A stretch of 64,000 bases of DNA from Cymodocea nodosa (Eukaryota; Streptophyta; Magnoliopsida; Alismatales; Cymodoceaceae). The DNA is taken from positions 13,192,501 to 13,256,500 of the forward strand of contig CM072345.1 in the NCBI GenBank assembly GCA_036874045.1. Direction: 5' to 3'. Shown piece by piece: positions 12,601 through 24,600 of the stretch. Position numbers and translations under genes: made by a program. Under the pieces are notes generated by a model that saw only the letters and a program-made list of their open reading frames with translations, was not told where the DNA came from and made no database searches. Position 1 is the first letter of the stretch, and every line of letters begins with the position of its first letter.

Positions 12601-14326
12601 TACATGAAGGACTAAATAGGTTTAAGTCTACACTTATCTATCCATGTCCAAAAATGATACTTGTAGGACTTAAAAGGGGTCAAAAGTGACAAGGTTTGAC
12701 AGTCATTCGAGCATTACAGATTGGTTGGAGCAACTCTACTGCTCTCCAACAGTATTTGGTTAGTAGAAACATGCTCAATCATCAGATATGTACTGGTGAA
12801 CATCAAAATCGTAGGAAACTTGAGAAATCTCAAGTGTTATTAAAACAATACTAAGGATTATGTCTTTTTGATAAGAAACTAAGATCATCATGTTTTCTTC
12901 ATCAAGTATGTACTGGCCTAAACATAATAATTTTATAATATTTTCAGTGTTTGTAGGAATCGAATTTTATAACAATCTATTCAAAATGAATTGAAGTCCA
13001 TGTAAGATGATGACAAATGATAATTTGAAGTGTTATTATATAGTACCAATGTACCATCATAGGATATGTTCCTCAAAACTAAACATCACTTGTTCCTGCA
13101 AACATGTTTCTCAGAATTTGAATGCATGGAATCTTCACACATTATGATGCAACTTCTTTCACACTTACTATTGTTTTTATATAAACATGTACTGTTCTCT
13201 CGTTACAAACTTTGTTAGGTATAAAGTGCTTGAAGTCCTTGCTGCTGGAGGTTCGGCATTGGTAGAATGGAGATTGGAAACAGGCCGCACTCACCAGGTA
13301 CTGGCTATTTTTTGAGAGAGTTTTAACATTATTGTGTTGAGTTATTAAACATGACTGAGTGTAAAAAACTAGTGTAACAATATGCAAGTTCAAGATAAAT
13401 CTATAGTACTACCATTAGAGATAATTGAAGAAATATTTTCATTCTAAATAGAATAGAAAAAGAAAATTATCTTATGTGATTTGATTTGATCATATTCATA
13501 AAAAAGTCTATGGTTGCATGTCTAAGGAAAGAAAAGTAATTAGGTGAAACTAAAAGAGATAAAGGAAGGCAAAAAATTATTTAAATAGAAATACTAAAAA
13601 ATAGAATTACCTTATTTAATAGAAAATGTAGTAATTGATAGGAATAGATGAAAACAAAAGATTCCATCGATCTCATGTAGTAATATTAAAGCACAGGTAT
13701 TCATGTTATAGTTGACATTTTTATTTGACTTAAACACAGCTACCCTGTGTCATGGCTATTCTCAATGCATTCTCACTTATAATAAATTGTTACTAGGAAA
13801 CCAGTATATATGGGGATTTTAGTGTGCCTTCCCCTTGAAAGGGATTAGTGGACTTTTTCCCCTGAGTTTTTTTGTATTGGGAGTAACCAATGTGTAGTCA
13901 TGTTTACTTAAATCTCGTCCTTGGGTAGATTCGAGCTCATGCAAAGTACTTGGGTATTCCACTTCTGGGAGATGAACTTTATGGTGGAACCAAGAGCTTG
14001 ACGCTTTCACTGCTAAGACCAAAGACACCAACCTCTTTGTATGGTGGCATTTCCCACGTGTTATCAAAACTAGAAAGGCCTTGCCTCCATGCCTTATCAC
14101 TTGGGTAATCATGCATGCTCTTCAATCTCTAGTTCTCATTAGCGATCCAATAGAGGAATGGTCCAGAAATTTCTAAATTATGATTGCTGTGTGCAGTTTT
14201 AAGCACCCACATACTGGAGAAGACGTTAAATTCATTTGTTCACCACCCTCAGATTTTTCCGAAGTTCTGACTTTTCTACGGAATATTGGCTCTGAAAAAG
14301 TATGCCATAAAAATTTAGGCACGTGA
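9680..14326 (+). CDS. RluA-family RNA pseudouridine synthase, probably organellar (RNA pseudouridine synthase 2-like)
   Basis: Converts uridine to pseudouridine in RNA. Exons: 9680-10021, 10190-10333, 10431-10679, 10791-10993, 13219-13297, 13929-14104 and 14197-14326, summing to 1323 nt and 440 aa. Residues 1 to about 60 are Ser/Arg-rich like a chloroplast or mitochondrial transit peptide. An S4-type RNA-binding domain follows at about 78-125 ([20 protein letters not shown], then [10 protein letters not shown]). The catalytic domain has [20 protein letters not shown] and the active-site HRLDKGTSG with catalytic Asp234, then [17 protein letters not shown] and LGDELYGG near the C-terminus. Alternative in-frame ATGs at 9608 and 9698 are possible; 9680 is a compromise. 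Intron 3 starts with GC instead of GT (AAG|GCAAGC at 10680). The 2.2-kb intron 4 holds a LINE fragment. The closest remembered match is Arabidopsis At1g76050; the RNA target cannot be read from the sequence. Confidence 0.92.
11760..12600 (-). mobile_element. Truncated, decayed LINE (L1-type reverse transcriptase 3' part) in intron 4
   Basis: On the minus strand, 12600 down to about 12440 reads [24 protein letters not shown] with minor damage. This is the catalytic DD block of plant L1 reverse transcriptase and its surroundings. The following bases encode the RSKIEYMKC-like region with stops and frameshifts. A sequence resembling the usual 3' end of these elements (GTAGCCAACCCC on the minus strand) lies near 11780. 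The same family occurs at 32309-33035. It is antisense to the host gene. Confidence 0.75.
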
Positions 14327-16583
14327 ATCACTAGCCCTATTTCCAGGAGGAGCTTCAGAACTTCGCAGCAATCCACAAATAATTTTGACAGTTCCACCAT
14401 AATCTTCAACGTGTTCTGATATGTGAGTATACCATCAGCTTGGATTACTGCTGAGAAAAATCATATTGGTTTGGGTTTTCATCTCTCATGTCCATTCTTT
14501 TTCACTTTTGATATTTTTTTTTGTGAAAATTTCACTTTTGGATATTTTGACACCTTTTTCCCAGACGAAACTTGCAGCTAATTAACGATATTCCCCCTTT
14601 TGGCTGATTAAAGAAAGGTTTCACCTGCCATCCCTTGGGTCGGTAGTTACTAATAGCTGCACATCATCATCTGATCTGGCTCCTTGTGTTTGTAATGTTT
14701 GCTATCTTCCTACTTGAACTCGATGACCATTTTCAAACCATTCAACTCAAAATGCGTTGAGCGTTTGAGATATGATGTGAAATTGTTCCTGAATTGTGGA
14801 CTGTGGACACAACAACTGGCCAGCCAAGATCATATTGGTACATTTGGAGCTTGATCCGTTCGTGCTGTCAGATTTTGTACTGTTTATTGTAATTACATGT
14901 TCATGCATCTGTTGCATGATGAAATTTTATAACGATGAGTGTTATAAAATTTGAGCACTGCATTATGTCTCTTTGAGAAATCCAATAATTTTGTTCGATA
15001 ATTCTTGTTACCGTATTACTCAAAGTCTTATTGTCTATTGTTTTGTTGTTCATAAGCATCCATCCCATTCTGAATCCCTGCAGCATTGTCTTTATTTTTT
15101 TGCGCTAGTTCTCCTTCGTGAGTGGGTGTTAAATATTGCCATAAGTGACTGCCACTTTTATTTGTGCTTGTTCATTTTGATTCGAAAATTACATATTTTG
15201 GTGCACAACCTTCTCACATTGAAGACGTTTTTTGTGCTAACACCCACAACAACTTTTGCAGGAGGAAGGAGGAGAGATCATTCATTACTAACGCTTAAAG
15301 GAAAAAGTTTGCACTTTTTCCTTTCGTATATGACCAAAAAAAAGCAGATTAATTAAAGGCCTTGAGTTCTCTAACTGCATTAAAAACAATGCTACGATAT
15401 TTTAGATGCACCACTCAATTAAGGGGGTGTAACATATAGGCATGTAGCTTAGGAGTTGGATCCGAATATGGCTCTTTAGTTAACTTTCTTTTAAATTCAA
15501 GATAGCTTTGGTCGTCGTGTAACTATGATCGATTATTAACCGTTAAATAAACTTTGATCAATCATTTTTTATTCAAATCTATCAATAAAATACAAGATAT
15601 TGCGCAACTCTATTTGAATGCATAATCTCCAAAATTAAAAATAATTTCCAACGATCTTGTCATTTGGATCTTTAGAACGTTAATTTCTAATTAATCAACT
15701 TAATCGTTCAATGAAGTAATTATATTCATAATTTCCGTTACGATTTGAATTTCCGTGGATGTAAAAATTATTATTATTATCAAAAAATGTCATATTCTAT
15801 CGTAAAAGGGTACGTACCTGGGTAAGATCAAAAGCTCAAGAACAATCATTACCTGTAAGGCTGTCTGTAACTATAATTGAGGAATTGAACGGAGATAATG
15901 GAACTTGATTGAAGGCACGATAATCAAATTGAAACTTTCGTTTGTGCAATAATAACAATCACTACAAAATTTACTACCTATATTGCATATAAAATCGTTG
16001 ACAAATCCTTCACCATTACGAGTTCAAAACTCTAGTTTGTGCGATGTTAACAATTTACCATCTATTACGAGTTCGAAATTATTAAAAAGTTAATATTTAA
16101 AACTCATAAAAAAAATAACTTTGAAAACAAAAACCAAAAAAAAAACCATCTAAAGAAACTCCTTGGTTGTAATAATTGAAAAATATTAATGATACAAGGT
16201 AGCCCATAAACACCGGCACCAAAATATCCACACTTTCGGAAAAAGAACGTTCCGCGAAAGTGTGATTTCGCCATCACCACATGGCCTCCACTCTCCTTGT
16301 AAGAATATCTAAAAGAAACGCCATAGCGATCGGCGTCCATCCTTTTCAAAAGCAACGACACCGCGACGCAGATCGTTAACCATGGATGATGAATGATATG
16401 ATTTCTTTTGCCTTGTTTTATCTATTGCCGGTTTGGAAGAGGAATTTCTCGGGTTTTGGATAATCTTCTGCCGATGTCTTTTCTCGTAAACGCACAAAAG
16501 AGTGAATGCGATCGTATAATCATTTTATAATACATGGCAAATCATATCATAGAATAATCATTTTATAATTAAAATAAAATAGG

Positions 16584-16616
16584 TGACGTTAGGAGGAAAC
16601 CTTCCTCCTAATGTCA
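16584..16616. repeat. Short near-perfect hairpin
   Basis: The arms 16584-16598 and 16602-16616 are complementary over 15 positions with a single G/T-type difference (TGACGTTAGGAGGAA against its inverted copy), separated by 3 bases. No flanking terminal repeats were found, so it is not assigned to a MITE or microRNA. Confidence 0.6.
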
Positions 16617-18482
16617 TCGAGAACTTTTTGCCACGTTCTATTTATCTGTAGGTTTATTTATTGGCTTATTGATTTATCTATCAACTAATCGACAATATCC
16701 TTTCTTTTATTTGATAAATTTAGAAAATAAGGATGAAAGTAGAAGCATTTTTATACTTCGCATCGGTTTTATTCACACCCCTGTAAAAGAGGAAATAGAA
16801 TCGACGATCTGTTTTTTTTTTTTTTTTTATAAAACCATAATTGAGTAAAATTACGTGACCTCCGATCTTTATTTCGAAAGCAACGGTTGACCGAGGGAAT
16901 AGGATGTCCGCTGGTCCGCTGGTCGCTACTCTTTCCTGTTCATTAGATGATCTCATCTCCTTGAAAAAAGGAGGCGGCTAACAATTCATCTATAAATTAG
17001 CAATATAAATTAATTCACACTAATATTATTGTTTACTTCAAACCTAACCTTTTTTTTAAAAGAATAGTGATATTTTTATTTAGATCTAAAAAGTTAAAAA
17101 ATCGACCGTCCCAAGTTTTTTTTAACAAAAATGAATTGACGTGATATTTTCGGCGGGGACTCAAAAATTTCATGATTTCTATTAATCCATAACTTTTAAG
17201 AGTAAAAAAAAAAGTACCAAATAGTTTTAGGAAAAAAGAAATTAAAAAAATATATATATTGAAAAGAAGTTACTAAAAACTTTTCTCGCTCGTTGGGGGT
17301 GGCGTGATAAATTTTATTTGGTATGGCATCACTAAATCCATTTTGTGTGACGTACTAAGGGGAAATTCGAATAAATGGAATCTAGTGGAATTCAAATTTG
17401 AATTCTTCGGCTCTATATATCCGTACAAATGAAAATAAATTTTATTTATTTCCAATCAAGTTATAAATATTCAAAATTCAAATTTGACCCTCAGATCCTC
17501 AAATTTGTAAGAAAAATCAATGTTTGCTTGCACGACTCTTTCTAATTCTTCATCAACAATGAAAACTGACTCTACCACTCACCAGAAAAAATTCGAAGAT
17601 TTTAATTTAAGAGGTATCAAGTTTTATCTTCGATAGTTTTTCCTTGGATGATATAAAGTATTAAAAATATTTTTTATTTTTAGATCTTTATTTTTGAATA
17701 TCATTTCGACATTCAACTTTATTATTTGTTTAACTTCTTTTTTAATACCTACTCTTTTAGATTAAAAAAAAAGGTATAGAATAACTCAATGAATTACAAA
17801 TGGATTTTGTTGAATAAAGAAGAGAAAACTGTCTTTCTCCTTCAGCTATTTTATTTTATTTATTACTTTTACTCTATTTTTCCTATCAAAATATTCGAAC
17901 GATGATTTTTTAAATTCGACTCCTTATTTACATAAAGTAATTAAATACAAAATCTCAAAAAGGTACGGCATACTCTTCTTCTAGTCCTTTTTTTTTCTCT
18001 CTTCTAGATTATGTGTTTAGATAAAAATAATATTATATCAAAAAATCAATGTTGAAATATCACTTCGATATTTTTAACTTTTATTTAATTTGACTATACA
18101 TCATTCGTTGAATGAAAAACATGTGACTAAAAAAATAAGGTTGATCTCGAAATAACACTCAATTCTTAGACACGTCATTGATTACGTTATTTTAGAATTA
18201 AAACTTAGTTAAACGTGACAGAAGTTGAACAAAGTATTTAATGGCATTATTTTTTATCTTATTCTTATTTGATGTTGCTCAATCAAGATTCTGAAATTGG
18301 TATGATTTTATATGAAGATATTATTAACGTAAAATTCCTTACCATTGGGAAAAACAGAGAGTTTTTAATTAATTAATTTTTATTTTTATTTTTATTTTTT
18401 TTTAAAAAAAACCCTTCTCGTTTGTTTTCCAAGACAGAAGCGAAGCAAAATACGAAAATGTTCGGCGCCGTCGCGCTCGCAC

Positions 18483-18488
18483 CACGTG
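18483..18488. promoter_or_regulatory. G-box CACGTG upstream of aconitase
   Basis: The palindrome CACGTG lies in a GC-rich stretch 133 bp upstream of the aconitase ATG, in the likely promoter or 5' UTR. Regulatory use is inferred from motif and position only. Confidence 0.3.
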
Positions 18489-18620
18489 TCGACCACTCTC
18501 CATGGCCTTTTCCCCTCCCCCACCTCCGTCTCTCTTACCTTCTAAATCCCCCCTCATCCCGTTCCATACTTCCACACGCTTGTCATTCGTCTCCGAGACC
18601 AAGGGGAAGAGGTGACGCAG

Positions 18621-21600
18621 ATGACGCTGTTAACAGCCGCGGTGAGAGCAGCTGCATCCTCCACTTCCCGCTTCTCCCGCATCTCTTGTGCTTCGGTCGC
18701 TGCCTCCAAGTCCCTCCCTTCCTCGTCTCCCTCCTCCTCCCCTCGGTTTCCTCCTCCTCGCCACCTCAGATCCCACGCAAACCCCGCCGGTGCCCGGAGT
18801 TTCTGTGACTGGAGGTCACCTCTCAGCCACCGTGCCGTGATCCGGTCGACTGCCGCAGTCGCGGAGAGGTTCGAGAGGCGGTTCTCCTCCATGGGTGAGT
18901 ATGCCAATCGATCAGTGGGGTTTCGCTTGCTTTTGTCGAGTTTGATGTGGATCTGATCGGGTTGTTTGTCGTTCTTACTTTAAGCGACGAAAAACTCGTA
19001 CGAGAGCATCTTGACTTCGCTGACGAAGCCTGGAGGAGGCGAGTTTGGGAAGTACTTCAGCCTTCCGGCGCTCAATGATCCCCGCATCGGTAGGACTTTT
19101 GTGTGTTTAGCATGTATTTCGATAATTTGTACTGTTTCCTCCTCTCCGTCTGTGGGTTTGATCCGTGAGTGTGGCATATCGTATGTGGTTATCGGAGGGC
19201 AGATAGGCTTCCGTACTCTATTCGAATACTGCTGGAATCGGCGCTCAGGAACTGTGACGAGTTCCAGGTGACTGCGAAGGATGTGGAGAAGATCATTGAT
19301 TGGGAGAATACTGCTCCTAAATCAGTCGAAATTCCTTTCAAGCCTGCGCGGGTTCTCCTCCAGGTCCCCCTCCTCTCTCTCTCGCTCTACGCATACACAC
19401 ACTTGTGTAATTGAAGTTCTTTCTGTTTTTTTGGCTTATCATTAAAAGAGTGAATACATTTTTGTTTCATGTTTATGTCTTTCAAACGCGTACTTTGTGT
19501 ATTTCACCTACCTTATCTTTTGTTTTATGTTTCTTTATATAGTTATCATTTATCGTGCTTGATAATTATTAACATCGCGTCACATGCCATGTCCCAGAAG
19601 TCATCTATAAGAACTCTCTAAATCCTTTTAGAGAACCTTTTGGTGACGAAGGAATGGTTCATTATCCTATTGCTTTGTTTAAATTGATTTTCCATTGTAT
19701 GCAAAATGTTAGGATTTCACTGGTGTTCCTGCCGTTGTTGATCTTGCGTGCATGAGGGATGCAATGACGAAGCTCGGTGGTGATTCAAACAAAATCAACC
19801 CACTGGTAGGTGCTTTAGAGTAAACCTTGTAATTTTAGCCTTGCTTCTGCCTTGAGTTACCTATTTCTGGCATTATTCATGGTAAAATATGTTTACTTGT
19901 TACCACTAATAAGGAATTTTCCATTTTGTTGGCCTCTATCATTTTTAAGGAGACTGTTTATTTTATTTTCTCACGAATGTTTTTGTTCTGCCATTCTGCC
20001 ATGTAACTATATCAGATGAATTTATTGTTAAAACAAATAGTGCCAATAAAAACAGTAAGAGCCAAAAATGTATCGTAATGCTGCACATCCAATTGAATGA
20101 TATGTTGGTGTTTATGTTCAAAATAAAAGACATTTGCATTTCATTTGTCCACCTAAAAACACTTTTTCATTGTGGCTATGGTAAGTTAGATTTGTCCCAT
20201 CTGTGTGCTAGAAACAAATTTTGTTTTTCTTTATTCTAAATAAAGTGGTAAATTTTCCTGCCAAAAAAGAGATAGTTGTAGGTCAATATCGTGATACATA
20301 CTTTTATTACATAATATAAAGTTGATTAAATTAATTAAAGGATCAGAGTATTTCTTGAAGAGGTTTTTTTTCCAAAGCAATGTGTTTTAAAGACATTTCA
20401 TTCTCTCAATTCATGAGCAACATAATGTTATACTTTTCTGATGCATGATTAATTGGTTAATCTTTATTTTTTCACAGAATTTCTATCTTCTCCTGCGGTG
20501 ACTTTTGGCATTTTCCTTGTGCAGGTTCCTGTGGATCTTGTTATTGATCACTCTGTGCAGGTAGATGTTGCAAGATCAGAAAATGCAGTTCAGGCTAATA
20601 TGGAGTTTGAGTTCCAGCGCAACAAGGAAAGGTTTGGTTTTCTGAAGTGGGGTTCTACTGCATTCAATAATATGCTTGTTGTTCCTCCTGGGTCTGGAAT
20701 TGTTCATCAGGTAACAAGGCACTTAGCTTTGGACTACTGTCTAAAGAGAAAAAAGGTTTTGGTTCAGCATTTTGCTAAGTCATTTGATGATCTACAGGTG
20801 AATTTGGAATATCTTGGGCGTGTCGTTTTCAAGAATGGTGGTATTCTTTACCCTGATAGTGTGGTTGGAACTGATTCCCACACAACAATGATTGATGGCT
20901 TAGGTGTTGCTGGATGGGGCGTTGGTGGGATAGAAGCAGAAGCTGCCATGCTTGGACAGGTAATTCTCCATAGGTGTGGTAAAATGGGTCATTACCTACA
21001 AATCCAAGTTGTCAGTCTATTTAATAAACATCTTGGGTTGGAGTTAAATGAATTCAGATCATAAATGTGTTGACTTGTTTAATTCATTAATTAAATAAGT
21101 TTGAATTTGGTTTCAACTTAAGTAATCCATTTTTGACCTACCAAATTATATAAGAAGATTTTATATATTTAAATTATATTGAATATATCATATCATTTTT
21201 ATATAATTATCTTGTATATTTATTCATGTTTAGTGAATTATATGTTTTTCTAGCACATATTATATTAAATAATCAAATGTGTTATGCAAGGGTTATATAA
21301 CTTAAAAAGGTTAAACATGTTAGATTACATATTTATTTCACTTAGCTTCATTATAAATGTGCTGAATTTGGGTTGGTATTATATATTTTTTTTTCCATAT
21401 TTAATAATTCATCATTATATCCATTTTGTATAAATTCTTATTTTTCATGGTAGGGTTCATCAGAATATCAAATAATCTTGATAGTTTCTTACTGATGTTT
21501 TCTAGAATCCCACTTGTTCCAAAAGAAAATGCTACAATGTTGTAAAAATCAACAATATTTCTCATATTCATTTGTGTTTCTAACGCCAATGTCTACTGTA

Positions 21601-24600
21601 CTTTGCTGCTCTTCTCCAAGACAAGAAATTGTTATTTTTTAAATACATTTCACACAAATTTATTTATAATGCATGTAGCCGATGAGTATGGTGCTCCCTG
21701 GGGTTGTTGGCTTCAAATTATCAGGAAAGTTGAAAAATGGAGTCACAGCCACTGATCTGGTATTGACAGTAACTCAAATGCTACGGAAGCATGGTGTTGT
21801 TGGAAAGTTTGTAGAATTTTATGGTAAGAGGAGGATATTTTTATTGGTGTTAATGTTCCTTTCATCAGAAACAATGTGGTAGATTTAATCTTCTGTAGTG
21901 CATAGTTTCCTCTTTTGTTATCATGCATTCTTATATTTCCCTTCCGCAGGTGAAGGCATGAGCGAACTATCTTTGGCAGATCGTGCAACCATTGCAAATA
22001 TGTCACCTGAATATGGAGCAACAATGGGTTTTTTCCCTGTCGATCATGTCACTCTTCAATACTTGAAACTAACGGGCAGGAGTGATGACACTGTGAGCTG
22101 TGTCTTAAATTCACATTTTATTCTATTATGTGTAGTTTAACATGCACTGATTTTGTTATATTTACGTAGGTGTCCATGATTGAGTCATATTTGCGGGCTA
22201 ATAAGATGTTTGTGGATTACGATGAGGTTAGCTATTCTCTAAACATTTAAGACAGTAATTTAATGATTTGTGTTCTTTCCAAATTAATTGATTTTTTTCC
22301 ATTCCCCAAATCAGCCCCAGACTGAAAGAGTATACTCATCTTATTTGCAATTGAATCTTGAAGATGTTGAACCTTGTGTTTCTGGGCCCAAGAGGTAATT
22401 TATTTTAACTCAATGCCCAAATTTTGGTACTTGAGAACTTGCAAACACTATTTACACAGATTATTGTACTATGGTTTTGTTTGGCAGACCACATGATCGT
22501 GTTTCCTTGAAAGAAATGAAGGGTGATTGGCATTCTTGTTTAGATAACAAAGTTGGATTCAAGGTGATCATATAAGAAAATGCAGTATACCTAGTCTTCC
22601 TTATTGGTTTAGTGAACTTTATTTTGGAAAATTTACCTATTTGGAAAAATTTGACTACAATGAATTACTTTAAGATTGAGGTGCTTCTTTTTCATCTTTT
22701 TAAAATCATAGATTTGATTGAGTCTTTATTTGGAATCCATTGCATTGGCTTTTTTACGGATAAGGGGATAGGTTGTTAGTTTGGCATATTTTGTGATTTA
22801 TTTGTTGTGTATATCCTTTACAATATTGCAGGGGTTTGCTATCCCAAAGGAATCTCAGAAGAAAGTTGTGGATTTTTCGTTTCAAGGGAAGCCAGCACAA
22901 ATAAAACAGGGGGATGTAGTTATAGCAGCAATTACTAGCTGTACAAACACATCTAATCCTAGTGTCATGCTTGGAGCTGCTTTGGTTGCAAAGAAAGCTT
23001 GTGAACTGGGTCTTGAGGTAAGGAATCCACTTTGACGTATATGCCTTGTGTTCCTTCTACGTTTTTAGGCCTTCCCATGCTGTCTGTTCTTTATAATCAA
23101 TTTCACATTTTATATTGTGTGAGAATGAAACATAATTTGTCAAACCATGGATCTGTGCAGAAGACACTCAAATAATATTTATGTAGATGGCTTTCTCTTG
23201 GATATTTCCTTGGGAAATGGTATCCTTCCAACATTTCCCTTAAGAAGTATGTTGAAGTAATTTTTTTTTAACAATGATAATATCCGTCAATTACCCTCCT
23301 ATTACAGTTGTAATGCTAAAATACAGATTGCATAGGTGCATTTACACCTACTACCAAACATCCACTCCTATAAGAACTCTAGAGTTAACTGTGTTTAGGT
23401 AGAAACAGAACCAAGATGGGTAACCATCTGAGAAGTTCTCGTGCAGTATCTATAGGTAGTAGTATTGGCTTTGCTCAAGCATTGGTAAGTTGTAGGTGTG
23501 TGCACTACTTACCCAATTCATGTGCCAACATTGCGAGCCTTACCTTAGTTAGTAATCTCAATCGAATTGGTGGATAAGGCCACTTAAGGTATCCCTAACT
23601 AGTTAAGAATCTCTGCGATACAAAGTACGTGATACTTGAAAAAATCTATCATGTTGGGGCCTAACAAGACATTCTACAAGCTTTTGCCTTCTTGGATATT
23701 CTTGGTGTATATCAGACTATTTGAGTGTCTATTGAGATTCATATGTTATCATCTTCATAGATACTTCTAGAGCATAAAATAAAAATAAAAAAAATAAAAA
23801 ATACAGATTGCATATATAGTGGACTCCATGTATGTTTAAAAGATAAGGAATTTCGTTTTTGTATAGAATGTTGAATTCTGATCCATTCAGGAACGTAGAC
23901 ACTTGGCCATCTACTCATTTATCTTTCAATATGTGGAAACTACTTAATCAAAGTTAAGTGAGCAGCATACATATATTGGTTAGAGCAGTGTTATCAGAAC
24001 CAGGTTGGACCAATCGGCCATACGAGAAATCTTTCCAATCCAACTACCCCCTGTTGGATCGTTTTCATGGTTCAATCTGGGGGACTGTTGAACCAGACGG
24101 TTGAATTGGTCCAACTGGTTCAACTTATTCAGGTAAAAAAAACCAACCTTCCATGTGTTTTTTTCAAACATTGTCTTTTGAGTGATGATAATAGTCAAAT
24201 ATTATCTGTGTTTCTCTATTTTTTACTAATTTTCTATATGTTTCCTACTTCTTGTTATCTTTCATTTTTAAGTGAATAAAAATGATATCATTCGGACCAG
24301 TTGGATTGGTTATTGATCCATATTTGACAGTCAAATGGCCTGTTGTCCGGTCTGATTCTGAAAGCATTGGGTTAAAGTACACATGGCAATTATCTTAAGT
24401 CACAAGTTGGATATGGAAGGCTTCATGACAATCTATTTTGAGTTTCTGAGAAATGATAATTACTAATTACAAGGAATAACTGACTCAAAATTTATACTGG
24501 CCTATTTTGCTTGTCAGATCAAACCATGGATCAAGACTAGTCTGGCACCTGGTTCGGGAGTTGTTACCAAATACTTGGAGAAAAGGTACTTGTCTAATTA

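Larger units (their letters stand above)
14327..18620. other. Intergenic region between pseudouridine synthase and aconitase
   Basis: No gene recognised. The first 600 bases or so are probably 3' UTR of the pseudouridine synthase. The 127-codon ORF at 14973-15356 lacks recognisable domains. Around 16190-16390 is a less AT-rich patch with short minus-strand ORFs that I cannot assign. A 15-bp stem hairpin sits at 16584-16616. The rest is AT-rich with many homopolymer runs. The last 200 bases are C-rich and likely the aconitase promoter and 5' UTR. Confidence 0.55.

Noticed and set aside
14973..15356. 127-codon plus-strand ORF after the pseudouridine synthase
   Set aside because: Biased toward Leu, Phe, Ile and Tyr as expected from AT-rich non-coding DNA; no domain or conserved motif. 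It probably lies in or beyond the 3' UTR.
20453..21064. 203-codon continuous ORF treated as one aconitase exon
   Set aside because: Alignment to the conserved aconitase chain shows 20711-20797 is an in-frame intron and the ends before 20525 and after 20959 are intronic.
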